DNA from: Siphonodentalium dalli
Lineage: Eukaryota; Mollusca; Scaphopoda; Gadilida; Siphonodentaliidae
NCBI GenBank assembly: GCA_032622095.1
Contig: CP136069.1
Coordinates: 127,183,450-127,247,449, forward strand
Length of the DNA stretch: 64,000 bases
Direction of reading: 5' to 3'
Positions 45,166 through 57,249 of the stretch are shown here, piece after piece (positions within the stretch are counted from its first letter, which is position 1; each line of letters opens with the position of its first letter). The position numbers and the translations under genes were made by a program. The notes under the pieces were generated by a model. It was given only the letters and a program-made list of their open reading frames with translations, searched no databases and was not told the DNA's origin.

Positions 45166-45301
45166 TAGTGTTGATTAAATTGTACAAAATCTACCCCAAA
45201 ACCCAATAAAAACATAAACACCAATAATGTAACATCAAGCAATTTTGTGTTAAAATGCAATATTTTTGTTGTAAATGGAAAAAAAAATAGCAAAACTCCG
45301 G

Positions 45302-45395
45302 GCTCTCTGGGGCATTCTAGATGCTACACGGCAGGGCTCTCTGGGCTTTCTGAACGTTACGCAGCAGGGCGCTCTGGGGCTTTCTGAAAGCAAAA
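45302..45395 (+). repeat. About 34-bp tandem repeat, three copies
   Basis: GCTCTCTGGGGC-TTCT units start at 45302, 45336 and about 45369. The frames on both strands here are repeat-driven. Confidence 0.7.
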
Positions 45396-45829
45396 GGGAT
45401 ATTCGATGCACGAATTTGATGCATAGGGGCAGTGCGGGATTGGAGGGGGAGTGGGCAGTAGAGCGCATTACAAGCTGATGTGGCAGTTACAGTAATCCAG
45501 AAATAAATGTTATCATCTCAAAGATGAATACTTATTTTGTAATAATTAGCATGTTATGTTCAATTACTCAAATGTGTTGACAGCGGTACCCCTTACTGAA
45601 ATGTAAGTCTTCAAAACTAATATCCAAAAATTATAAGACGGCAAAAATTGTCAGATAAAATCCAATCCCAAATTCAAAACCTGATCGATTTTTTTCAACA
45701 GAGTTCAAGATGTCTATATCCCTCGTCCAATCAAATTTGATGAAATTATCATCAAATCAGTGATCATATATAACATATATTTCCCAAAAAAATTGAGAAT
45801 GACTATACTGGTGATTTAACCCTTCCATG

Positions 45830-46051
45830 ACTGGAGCTTCCTCAAATTTTGCGAAAATCCTGTGCCAATGCATTCTCTTATATATGCGAGTCTCCCATTG
45901 GAAGCATCGCATATATAAGAGAATGCATTGGCCTAACAATATTGCCTTGACATTGTAAGCCATTGCATTTTCTTATATATGCTAGGCTCCCTATGGGAGA
46001 CTCCTATATATAAGAGAATGCTGCACCAGCACAGCTCCTGGCATGAAAGGG
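45830..46051. mobile_element. TTAA-flanked hairpin MITE, copy 8
   Basis: TTAA lies at 45826-45829 and 46052-46055. Ends are CCCTTCCATGACTGGAGCT and AGCTCCTGGCATGAAAGGG. Two hairpins (about 45863-45937 and 45957-46021) have arms near ATTCTCTTATATATGCGAG and tips TCCC-A-T/GGGA. The host sequence on either side carries a short direct repeat (GAATG-CTATACTGGTGATTT). Confidence 0.87.
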
Positions 46052-46055
46052 TTAA

Positions 46056-47320
46056 AATTACCAAACCGAGAATGGCTATACTGGTGATTTAAAATAACAC
46101 ACATTGAGACTATTGTATTTGTTTGTGACATAAAGTTCCAAAAATGACAATTAATTGTTTCCGCTTCAACTGTGTTTTAATGCTGCTGATAAAGAGATGC
46201 TTACAAGTGATTTGAATAAGAGAACATACCATTGGCTGCAAAACCGAAAGAAGCTGATTTGCACCAATCACATTACAGCTATCATGGTTTTTCAAAATGG
46301 AAGCTCTGGATATTTTGTCACTGATATTGGCTTGGTGAAATTAATAAAACTTGAATATTTTCTTTCATTAGAGTGAACCGAACGGACATATGTTTGTTCT
46401 TGGTAAATTGCGCTAGGTATATTTGATATATTTATGCAGTTCATTTGAGTATACTATATATATAAGCACATGGCCGAATTAAATTGCTAGAAATGAAGTT
46501 TCTTTTGAGACAAGAAATAGGTAGCTAGACGTCGGATGAGAAGATCAATAGTTTTAATAAAATCAATTAGTTTTTTTATTTGAGATTAGATTTTTCAAAC
46601 TGTTTTGTTTGATCATATTTTATGGATGCTATAGTGTTGAAGACTATTATTTCAGGAAGGGGTAGTGCTGTCAACACATTTGATATTTTGAAAAATAGTG
46701 TTTTTGAAATTTGAAGTCATTTTCCCCAAACGTGGTGTGATTTCCTCAAAATGGGGAGATGTGACCCTTCTAAAAATAATATAATAATTTTTTTTTAAAT
46801 GTTCCCGGAACCTGTGGTAAAAAATTGACAAACCGATGCATTAGATAGATGCATTTTGGTCATATGGCCTTGGCGGCCATCTTGGAACTATATATATCTC
46901 CAGTATAACAGTATTTTGGGGTACTTTCTGACCTTATTATGTTATATACATGTAAGCTTGTGATGAACATATATCATATTGGGTAGGTAGCTGTATTTGA
47001 GTTTCATCATATTGGTCAAAATATGATATCTAGAGAAACACACGTGACCTGTGAAGAGATCATGTGACAATGACATCACCAAATGCTCTTAAATATATAG
47101 TGGCTCTCATTATATACAGTATGTAAAGCATGTGGTATAAGGAAAATACTCAACACCGTGGGAACCCCACTAAGTCCACCGTGGATCAACGGCATTCTCA
47201 GTGATTTTTCCACGGTGAACTTGAGTGGTTTGGATTAAGATGAATAAACAAATGCCGAGAGATTGCTGGATATCACTAAGAATCACAGAAAATGCCAGAT
47301 TCTTTAACTAGATACAATAA
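46056..47320. other. Unassigned stretch with one hairpin
   Basis: A 73-codon plus frame (46155-46376) has no motif. At 47167-47228, CCACTAAGTCCACCGTGG pairs with CCACGGTGAACTTGAGTGG. No gene supported. Confidence 0.45.
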
Positions 47321-47324
47321 TGCC

Positions 47325-47530
47325 CTAATTAATCGACTCCTTTAACTACAGCAGAATTATGGATAACTTTTCACGATTTAGTTGGAAATTATGGCTTGTT
47401 GCCATTCATCGGAAAGCTCTCCCTGGGAGCTTTCCGATGAATGGCAACAAGCCATATTTTCGACTAAATCCTGAAAAGTTACCCATAATTCTGCTGTGGT
47501 TAAAGGAGTCGATTAATTAGGGCATTACTG
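47325..47530. mobile_element. Palindromic TA-flanked MITE, copy 5 of 5
   Basis: TA lies at 47323-47324 and 47531-47532. The left end is CAATAATGCCCTAATTAATC, and the arms have more substitutions than in other copies. Confidence 0.87.
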
Positions 47531-47835
47531 TACATGTAGAGGTGCATGTATCAATAAATAATTGTGTGTTATTATATATTGGATTACTTCAATCATTCGA
47601 TCACTAATTATTTCAAATATTAAGCAGAAGTTGACCCTTGCAAACTTTGTATTATTTACATTTATAAAACATACCTTAATATTTAGAATATGGAAATAAT
47701 TAGAATTATTGTTTTTTTCTCGTTATATTAATTGAATGCACGTTCTGTTTGTTTGTAACATGTGCGTAATCTCTATAACTTATGTACCATATGTGTACAT
47801 GCATACAGCTATTGTTTAGTGATAAACTAAATTTC

Positions 47836-48244
47836 TATGGGCATTATATACATACCCCGCTGGACAAAACAAGTGTCCATTGGCACCGTGGTGTATTTGC
47901 CGTTCGGCCCGCGGTGTCAGAGTTTGTAACTGCAGTTGAGCACCGCGGCCGAACGGCAAGTACACCGCGGCCGAACAGCAAGTACACTGCGACCGAAAGG
48001 CAACTACACCGCGGCCGAACTGCATGTACACCGTGGTTAGATTTCTGGTTTGTATAGTCTTTTTTCAGTTTAATGAACGTACAACGCGGCAACTACACCA
48101 TGGCCGAATGACAAGTTCACCGCGGCCCAACTGTAGTTAGCCGGTGGAGCCCCGGTGTAGATGCATTTCAGCCGCGGTGGCAACGCTAACCGCACCGCGG
48201 TTAAGTGGACACTAGTTTTGTCCAGCAGGGTACATGTCCCATAA
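47836..48244. mobile_element. CTGGACAAAAC-ended TIR element with CACCGCGG repeats
   Basis: CGCTGGACAAAACAAGTGTCCA near 47859 is mirrored by TGGACACTAGTTTTGTCCAGCAG near 48205-48227. Weaker similarity extends outward through TACCCC and TATGGG. The interior is built from a 22-23 bp unit with CACCGCGGCCGAACGGCA (about 47940-48035 and 48086-48200). It is much more GC-rich than the surroundings. No transposase. Frames here are repeat-derived. Confidence 0.75.
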
Positions 48245-49160
48245 AGACGCATTGAAGTCATAAAAATACAATGTTAAACATGGTGCAATGCAGCATGTTT
48301 GGGTCCCAAACAAAAAACAAGCATGTCGATGGCGATTTATTTTCACAATTTCATATGAATATATAGAATTACAAAGAGCTATTTACAGAAAAGAATATAC
48401 CTAGTATCATAGTGTATACACATATTACATCAATTTACATGTGCATGACATGGAACATGCGACAAGTGCAACTACTTGTGCTGAAGGAGTCATTATCATC
48501 ATATGGGACGTGCAGTTGAGTTTACTGTACCTCACTTAACAAATCACTGCAGTTGAGTACTTAGCTTTACAAAATCTCACAGTTAACGAGATTCCCGATA
48601 TCGTCTGCTAATTGCTTTTATTAATTGGTGAATTCCAATGTCCAAAACAAAATGATAATGGCATTAATGCAAGCTGGTGTGACAAAGTCTAAAGACGGAA
48701 TGTATCCTTACAATTAAATCGTTCGATGGTAGGCCTATATAAATTATCTAGTGACCCTAGCACAGTTTCAGCCAGAGAGCCATCTCGCCATCCTAGGGCC
48801 AGCCTATTCATTGATTTTTTGATGGCCACCTTTTGTTATGACAAAACTTTAAATTGTTTTTTTTTTTACATCTTTTGAGGAGTTAGAGGAATGATATCTA
48901 ACTAGTTTCACACACCAGAATAAGTACATAATATGTCTTTAAAGGGTGTCATGTAGTTATAAATTAAACCGGTCATGGTATTACTAAAATCAAAACTTGG
49001 AACATGGAACTTATTTTGTCTATAAATGTAGCATTATTTAACTTTTAAGATTAATAATTAGATGACATTGGTCATGTTTGTAAATTTAATCTGATTTGTG
49101 GGAAATGCTAATCTGAATATGTCATTTACATAAATTGAAAACTTCAAGATTTATGAAGCT
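48245..49160. other. Unassigned stretch
   Basis: Holds a short copy of the segment near 18965 (ATAAGTACATAATATGTC). No coding region or RNA gene seen. Confidence 0.45.
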
Positions 49161-49164
49161 TTAA

Positions 49165-49647
49165 AGGTATGGTTGGCCTTGGCGGTGGGTATCCTGTGAA
49201 AATATTTCCACCCGTCAAAAACCGCCACAAACAGAAAGAACAACAAAATGTAGACAGACTTTGTCCGTATACAAATAAGAAATATCGCATTAAACAGTAT
49301 GTTATTGTCATATCTTTGACCATTGTTATGTAAACAAAAGCATAAAAAGTTACTTTTCTGGTGTTTGTTTATATTTATGATGATAAACATAAAGAGTGTT
49401 CTTTGTTGGTGAATTCCTGATATGGAACGAATAAAGAGCGTTTATGCCATTTGTGTGTGATTAGCCAGCAGCATTGTGCTGTCTTCTGTAACACAATCAG
49501 GCTCTTGCTTAGGTAAAATATAGTAAATCTTTATGATAACATGCTGTTTACGCGATGGTCATGGTATATATGAACAAAAAAAAAAATTCTGTTTACGGTG
49601 ATTGGAACAAATATGAATATTTTCGACAACTAAGGCCTCACATGCCT
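49165..49647. mobile_element. AGGTATG-ended TTAA element
   Basis: TTAA lies at 49161-49164 and 49648-49651. Ends are AGGTATGGTTGGCCTT and AAGGCCTCACATGCCT (about 13 of 16 matching when inverted). Interior is AT-rich with no transposase. One copy only in this window. Confidence 0.6.
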
Positions 49648-50282
49648 TTAACTTGATTTTAGCAAACAAATTATAACTGCATGATGACAGTTGTGTCCTA
49701 ACAGGGAAAGTAAAACTCATGCTGTCAGTTACTAGTAGATTCTAAATTTATTTGCAATAATCATTCCCAGTCAATGATAATTAACATACCATCATCATTT
49801 CCTGCAACTGATACAGATGAAATATTGCATTCAACAAAGCATTAAACACTTGAGAACTACATGTATATATTATACACATATACATTTAAATAATAAACAC
49901 ATATTCATGCCTTGGGCCCCAAAGGAATGAAATATGTGTATAATAATGTCGATTCTAGCTTGTTATATGTTAGAGGCTGTCACGGTTGAAACCTGCTCCT
50001 GTTCTCAAATTAATGTTTCGAGGGTTCCTCGAACAATAGTCATGCACAGTTAGCATATGCATGAACGTTGAGTTAGGCTAATATTAACCACAATTAAGAA
50101 AATTCTCAGTCCATTTTGGATATGAGGCGAAACATAATACATGCAAAATACTAAACTACCGGTATACGGTACTGTATAAAACTGATCATCACCTTAGCGA
50201 GTTGGCAAGCTATCCGCGCTAATAAAGTGAATGCACATTACTAGTAATGTCTTAGATAATGCAATTGGAATACTGTGACAAT

Positions 50283-51204
50283 TTGATTGGAATTATCCAG
50301 GGTTTTAAGTGCACTGATTTTTTCGTTGACATTAACTGACATACAATTATTTAATAAATGTGAAAAAGGCCTCCCATACAATTTCGTCATATCAGCTGGA
50401 TATATAGCCATATTTAGACCATATGCGATGTACCAGTAGACCTATGTACCACTCCTTCTGGCAGCATCTACAGTCACTATTGGCAATGTATGGGTAATTC
50501 GGTTTTATTCGCGATCGGTATCATCGGTATAGAAAGTGTTAACATTATCAAATGATTTACAATTGATGTTATTTTGGCTTGCCATACTAAGATATTTGGA
50601 AAGTAACAAGCACCACTTTCAACTAAATTGACAAATTCACTGCAACTTGACCAGTTGCATGTAGTTCAAATGATTAATATTGTGTTATAGAAGAGAACTC
50701 ATATTTACCGCAGAACTCTTCGTCCTCGAATCAGCCTGCATTTTGCTCAGTGAAATGAGAATTCCGTTCTTGAAAAGAAATCACTCATCGCTAGCAGAAT
50801 GCGGAAATCAGAACTCTGGAGTTCTAATTTCAAATCAGCCCAAATAATACACAATGGTTGACTTGTAAAAGGTATAATTTCCGGTCTTTTCAACACCTCA
50901 AAAACTGCCAGGCAAACCAACACTGTTAACCTTCGATGTGATGTCAACGAGGGTTCGGACATTTTGGTGCATTTTTGTTATTAATATGTGGTAACAAATA
51001 GGTTTACTGCTTGATAATAATCATTTGGTTGTTTTCACAGTGTGGAGACGTTCCCTGCTAGCTTTATCCCACACATTTAGTATTTAGTAGGCCGTCGAAT
51101 GGGTGTAGATGGCGCCGGGTAGGCTATGTAGATATCCTGTTCACTCGTCAGTTAATGTCAACGAAAAAATCATTGCACTTAAAACCCTGGATAATTCCAA
51201 TCAA
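50283..51204. mobile_element. TIR element inserted in the MULE left end
   Basis: TTGATTGGAATTATCCAGGG and bases beyond (to about 50340, ending GTTGACATTAACTGA) are mirrored at about 51148-51204. The uninterrupted right TIR of the MULE shows the empty site: CTGTGAAAATTTCGG, against CTGTGACAATT and AATTTTCGG here. The duplication is AT-rich, 2-5 bp. No transposase inside; the minus-strand frame at 50747-50962 is unrecognised. Confidence 0.75.
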
Positions 51205-51325
51205 ATTTTCGGGTACCTCGAAACAGTGCGCGGAACTGCGCAGAAGTGCGCGGTACAAACAGAACTGTTATTATGCACGGGGAGTTGATTTAAACATGTA
51301 TATTAATGAAATATAGTAGTAGAAG

Positions 51326-52954
51326 GTCTTCAGTTGCGAATTTGCAAGGTCATTTTACCGTTTTATTAGATATATAGTGAGTTGTAGAATCTACCGCGCA
51401 CTGTTTCGAGAAAAGCTTACTGCGCTATATATCTTCCGCGCATTGTTTCGAGAAAAGCTTACTGCGCAGTTGTTTCCAGAAAACTTACTGCGCGGTATCG
51501 GATTAATATAGCCATAGTTACGTGATAAATTAGATATTATAAAACAATTTTGTTTAAACTCCCATCAGCTTTTATCCGGGCTTTGAACCGGCAGACTAAA
51601 AAAGTCAGATAATTGTCTTTCGTAGCGAACATATTATTTTTTGCAGCAAAAATTGGTAAAATGAAATTACCGGAGCCATATATTTCAAATCTTATCTCTC
51701 TCTGTTGATCAGTTATTATGTAATTTCAATATTTTCCAATCAGTCTCTATTTTGATCACATTGTTTAAACTTCTACAGTTATTATTTGTAGGCTCTGCCC
51801 CCCCCCCCCCCCCCCCCTGCCCTTGGATGCTTCCGGCGCCCTGAATATATTATGTATATATTGGTCCCAGATGTTGGAATGTTTCAATTATATAACTTGA
51901 TGGTACATAATCAGTTTATTTAGAAGTTTGGGCGCCCAAACTAAATGGTCCGAATCGTCATGTCTGTGGTTTAAACCCGAGGTTTCACTCCCAGAATTAA
52001 ATAAACACAAGCACAAAGTAAATCAAACTTCATATAATTAATCAACCGTATTGTTATAGATAATTCAAATATCAGCTAAGTTCCTTCTCTTGTGAGCTGG
52101 AATTGCAGAGTCATTTCTCTTGTATTTATATGTGTCGCGCACACCTCTCTGACCGTGTGCTGGTCGGTCGGGTTCAGCAATGTCAGCACGTTTCCGTTTT
52201 TTAGTCTTTCTTCCATGTACATCAAAGTCGTGATTTCTGGTTTCAAAAAAACAACAACAATACACTTTAATATCACCATTGCAACATCTTAACATAATTA
52301 ACGGCTAGGAGATCCGCCCATTATATCGACTCTTAGATAGTTGATCCAATCAAAATGGTTCAGGGGTGGCGCCAAGGGGGGGTCAGGGGGGGGGGCTACA
52401 GCCCCCCCCCCCCGTCGGGGATGGTCAGCCCCCCCGTCGGGGATATCTGCCAAATTCGTCGGGGAGATAAAATTATGCAAAGACGATAAACATTGGAAAA
52501 TCCGCGACTCGAAACACGTGCACTGGTGATTAACAAATCGATGTGGGCGTGCAGAGTTAATGAATCACATTACCAGAGTTCTATTTTTAGTCCGACGGAC
52601 TCGACACGAGTCACTCGTGAGACTACCGTGAGTGACGTGAATCCATTGGAATTAGCGTAGAAAGGTGTATAGATTACATGTATTATTTAGTTAAATTAGT
52701 TTCAATCTGATATTTCAATGGTGACACAACTCAATTTAAAAATGTTCCAACAAATTATTGTCATTATCACGAATAATTATGTCACGCAAGTATCAGTCAT
52801 AGCAACTTATCCGAACTTTAAAAACTCTTAAATGGTTCGGGTGGCTAGCCCACGGTGTCTACTGTCTACGAAAGGACAGGGTGTCCATATATATACAGTC
52901 CATATCCGAACTTTGATGTTTGCACGGCTTTATGTCAGTGTGTTAGTTGAGTCG
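51326..52954. other. MULE interior, mostly unassigned
   Basis: At about 51385-51495, three tandem units share CGCGCA-TGTTTCGAGAAAAG and CTTACTGCGC. A C run lies near 51790-51817 and G/C runs near 52378-52437. On the minus strand, 52065-52295 encodes a basic frame with KTKKRKRADI, and an overlapping frame follows a plausible acceptor. Both are unrecognised and could be remnants of captured sequence. Confidence 0.4.
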
Positions 52955-53118
52955 AGTTCAATTAATTGTCAGTGACACATGCCACGTGCAGGAGCAACAC
53001 TGAGTACCAATCAGATCGCTATTGTGTGGCAACAATAGCACAGCGATCTGATTGGTAATCAGTGTTGCAATGCTCACACACGTGGCATGTGTCAACAGTT
53101 ACTGACAATTAATTATCA
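52955..53118. mobile_element. Foldback element inside the MULE
   Basis: AATTAATTGTCAGTGACACA, GCCACGTG, ACCAATCAGATCGCT are mirrored by AGCGATCTGATTGGT, CACGTGGC and ACTGACAATTAATT around a short loop. About 164 bp in total with a few mismatches. Single copy seen. Confidence 0.75.
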
Positions 53119-54531
53119 GATGATTTTAGGTCACATCATGAATTTTATTCTTTGAAAAGATAGTGTTTCGCCTTGCATGCATTATATCATGCTTACTAGT
53201 ACTTCCCCGGGATAGATTATTACTTGAGGGATTTAAAGAATAATAACACAACATAAATTGTGGACTGGATAGAATTTTAATTCAGTGGATTATGGGATAA
53301 TCCTCATCCAACTTTGTTCTCTCCTTCAAATAGCTTTCTGCATCAATTTTTCACATCGTATGTTACCTGAACAAATTTACATCTATTATACGCTCCTAAA
53401 TGATGTTCACGGACTCATGGTTCATCCGTCTTTGTAAGTTGATCCAACTACCTGTGATTTACGGTGAGTTAACTTAAGATCAATTCCATATTGTCATTAC
53501 TATTGTATATGCTAATATTTTTTTTCAAATACTCAAGTAAAAGTGACAATTATGATCCCCTAGAACAGTGTGTATGTTGACACCAGAACACTCCAGAATC
53601 GATCTCAGGCTAAACATACATGTAAGACCACGTGCGTCTGAGTTATGCCGACACACTCTATACACCCGATCGACAATTCGACCGATCCACAGGTGGGTTG
53701 TTTACCGCTTGGACACTAGTGCTCTGCGTCGAAACATATATTTTGCTCACATCCTTACTATGTGAAATGTATTGTTACTGATCAGCCAATCAGGACAATA
53801 TCACGTGAGACATAATGTATATATATAGTGCTCAGCCAATCAACGTGGTAGAAAATAGCGTGAGATATATTCAATACATATATATGCCAATAATTTACCT
53901 TGGAGTGATTTTTCTTACAACGGGTTCAACACCAGTATCAATGGTCGACTCCATCCCGCTAGTAGAGGGCATGTCGAGTTGTGACGATGGATAGACCGAC
54001 GCTTTACTTGTTCTCATGTAAAATGACCTTAAACAGAATACTTTAGTAAGACACAGAACACAGTCATGCGTATGCGTTCGTGCATGCGTATACATATACA
54101 AATACATTTGTCTATTTCATGTAAGAATCTTGGATTCTGATTGGTCAACTAGTGTGTATACATGACGCTACATGACGCCATGTATTCACGCTGATATGCT
54201 TGTCACCCCGCCTATACCGGAACTGTTAATCGAAAGTAGACTTGTCAACCCGCACCAGACCGGGTAAATAGAACTCACAAACGCGACTGACCAGCTAAAT
54301 TAATTATTACTTGCATGTGTACTCATGTACTGCATAATAATCAATGAAGGTCTAATTATCACACAAGCGCGTCTCATATTCTCAGTATAACAGCGCAGTT
54401 TAGTCAACATGAAACGTTGTTGGCCTATTGTACCGAAAACTAATCGTTATTATGAGGATTATTTTTGAGGCGATATTCGAATTTATATATAGGGTCTGAT
54501 ATTCAATTTGATTTCGTCATTTAAAGGTTGC
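53119..54531. other. Leader region before the FLYWCH exon
   Basis: No recognisable gene. A short duplicated block with CAGCCAATCA (about 53783 and 53833) lies upstream of the transposase remnant. These match CCAAT-type motifs, but nothing else marks a promoter. Confidence 0.35.
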
Positions 54532-54823
54532 ATGAACGTAAATTATATTCCAAATACTAGAGGTGGAAAGTATCTGGTATATGATGACTACAAATTCTCC
54601 GTTAAATCAAGGAGAAATGATCGAATTCATTGGCGATGTTGTAAGAAAGACTGCCGTGCAACCACCAACACTGAGAACGATATGGTGATATCCAACAGCG
54701 GCAACCATAACCACGAACCTGATTTCAACCAAGTAGCAGCAGATTCCTGGATTGCAGACCTCAAAAAGCTTGTTAAGACAAGTAACAAGCCAGTAACAAC
54801 GCTATACCAGGAAGTAATAGGAA
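54532..54823 (+). pseudogene. MULE transposase exon 1: FLYWCH zinc finger
   Basis: The ATG at 54532 opens MNVNYIPNTRGGKYLVYDDY, followed by IHWRCCKKDCRATT and SGNHNHEPD. This is the FLYWCH finger (Cys-Cys/His-His with conserved Tyr and Trp) that commonly precedes MULE transposase domains and binds DNA. A lysine-rich linker follows. GTATGT at 54824 is a good splice donor and CTCCAACAG ends at 55040, giving a 217-bp intron. Splicing keeps the reading frame into exon 2 (GNLRADETDPE). Upstream in-frame residues lack an ATG, so I chose 54532. It is part of a broken gene (see exon 2). Confidence 0.8.
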
Positions 54824-55040
54824 GTATGTAATGAGTAAATTTAATTTCGCATTCTCATTAATCTGGCAACGCTCTTTATATTAGTATTCAGAAAGAAAAC
54901 TAAGCAAGTAATAACTAAAGTAAAACTGGTGTAATGTTATATTATATATTATAATTATTATTAAAGAATAGAGAATACTAAGCAAGTAATAACTCTATTA
55001 ATGTTTATAATTTAACCATGCTATTTTTTCTCTCCAACAG
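54824..55040 (+). other. Predicted intron of the MULE transposase
   Basis: GTATGT donor and a pyrimidine-rich TTTTTTCTCTCCAACAG acceptor. Joining the flanks leaves an open frame across the junction. Inferred from sequence only. Confidence 0.6.
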
Positions 55041-55767
55041 ATCTTCGAGCAGACGAGACCGACCCTGAAATTATAGCGAACATCCCGACATATTATAGCG
55101 TCAAAGCAGCATTGTATCATGCCAGAGCCGAAAACCAGCCAAAGTTACCAATTCATCGTTCAGGAGTCGACCTTCCTGCTGTATACAAAACAACAACCAC
55201 AACTTCCTACTAGCCGATGACGGAGAGACTGAAAAAATTCTGATATTCGCGACCAGAGAAAATCTAGAAAAGTTCACGGATTACATCACCGAGTTCTGGG
55301 TGGAAGGGAGCCATGGCCGCCAGCTATGGAATCACCACGACACAATTGGTCCAAGAACGACAAATCATGTGGAAGGGTGGCACCGAAAACTGCAGTTGGT
55401 GTTATCTTGCTCACACCCGAACATCTTCAGGTTGATAGATTTCCTGAAGAAAGAGCAAGCTTACCAGGAAGCAACCGTCATCCAATTGAGAGCGGGTGGA
55501 AGGATTGGCCCACGCAAGATGCGATATCGCAAAGTTGACAATTCCATCAGACATTTCAAGAGAGTTTTCGGCGCAGGCGAAATAGATATTCTCGAATACA
55601 TGGATTCAGTATCAAACCAGGCTATGGTCTTACAATCTCGTCCAAATACGGATACGATAGGCGAGAATCGCATGCGTTTTGATATGTCGATGCCGTCTGG
55701 AGAGTTTGGCGGGACCAGCATCCCGTCTCGATTTGCTCAGTCTACCCTTGATGCTATAAAGTGGTAG
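55041..55767 (+). pseudogene. MULE transposase exon 2, frameshifted, catalytic core deleted
   Basis: It begins LRADETDPEIIANIPTYYSV and meets a stop at 55211-55213. A frameshift near an ACAACAACCACAAC tract (about 55190) restores the family's FLLADDGETEKILIFATREN segment. The sequence then jumps directly to TTNHVEGWHRKLQ, HPNIFRLIDFLKKEQ and the C-terminus, ending at TAG (55765-55767). In MULE transposases the first segment precedes, and NHVEGWH follows, the DDE catalytic domain. About 200 residues including the catalytic acids are therefore missing. The element cannot encode an active enzyme, though its TIRs could be mobilised in trans. Confidence 0.83.
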
Positions 55768-57249
55768 CCGCGGGCGCTTATATATAGAGTTGTTTTTATG
55801 AGCCATCAGGCCCCCGCGGCAGCGGTCGCTGGCGCGACCTGACTGCCTCGATATCAATTTGAAAAAGGGGTGACGTTGCTTAACGCGCCTGCGGAGCTTC
55901 AATAACAGTTTGAATTTTGTGTTTCCCAACAGTGCCGTCCGCCTCCCTAAAAGTGATTTTTCCTATAGTGTTTTTGAAACGTGTCTCTTTGTGGTGTCAT
56001 TCTTTTGGTATGATTTTTTACTAAATAACGGGTATGTTAGAGTTACATTTCTTTGAATTTTACAATCGAAACATATTCGCATGCGATGCTGAGTCACGCG
56101 GGACACGGCAAACTAAATCGCGCGCAAATTGGCTTGCGATTTTTCAGCATCCCACCCCATTTGGCATGCGATAGCGTTTGTACTAGGTGATCAAACAGTA
56201 TCAAACATTAATGTGCTATAATTCATGTTATGTTATATTGATAGTATTTGTTATATATATATATCTTGAGTATTTAATAAATTTGTTGAAATATATCACA
56301 TGTGCATTTCTTCGTTCATAATGCAACTTCCGGTGTCCGTTCAGTGGCGGGGTTAATATGTGTGGATAGGGCGAATATCGGCCTTTCGTTAGACACCAAA
56401 ATGAGCCCTCTACGCGCTGTATTCCTCGAGTTTTGAATTTTCCAAAAACCCCAATTATCCTCATCGTCCGGCCGCTCATCGCCGTCGAAATTATCCATCG
56501 CCACCATTCCCAGTAACAATTATGATAAAAACTATAGTCGGCAGCTCTGTGATGTTGAGGATTATCACACCTGCCCCAACACCTACCCGAAACAATAGCC
56601 GCCGGGTGAACAGGACGACCCCTACAGGTTTCTGAGTCTGTTAAATAGGGTGTCAGGGGTTTGCCTAAGTATTCCGTAGGTGATTTCGTCATCCCTAGCG
56701 GTTTGTTGGGTTTGCCTCTTTTGAGTTTTTGCCAGTGTCTCACCTCTTGGTTAGTGCCACACGGGTACAACACTGATGAAGACATTGTTGAAGATCGAAT
56801 GAAATTGTCAGCGTTGACTTCATACTTACACCCTGCAGATTTAATCACTCAATAATCACTGATGGTTGTGTTGTTTCAACATTTTAACTTCTCATATTTT
56901 CTACAATGACATGCAGTAATTAAGCTGTCACCTCTAATCAGTCTACCGCTATACTACTATACTAATTAAAACGGGGTCGTCTCCGAATGACACAATGGAG
57001 TTTCTCTATGCAATGTCATTTTGTATAACTGTTGTATATAATTTCATAAATATAAAATGAGTAAGCTATGTAAATAATGGATATGAATAAAAACCTCAAC
57101 TTAACATCCAATTGTTCATTCGACAATTATCATAAACTTCCACTTGGGCGAAAGATTGGGCTGGGATAATGACCTGCGTCAATCCAGATCGAGAAGGACA
57201 TCCCACTAATTAATTTTCACACCTAAAGTTGACTGGCATTCGGAGACTA
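55768..57249. other. MULE interior, right part
   Basis: A GC-rich patch follows the transposase stop (about 55768-55840). A 206-codon minus-strand frame spans 56228-56848, with an overlapping 67-codon frame (56316-56519) whose composition is also protein-like. I recognise no domain in either. They could be captured host exons or an accessory gene, or chance. Confidence 0.35.
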
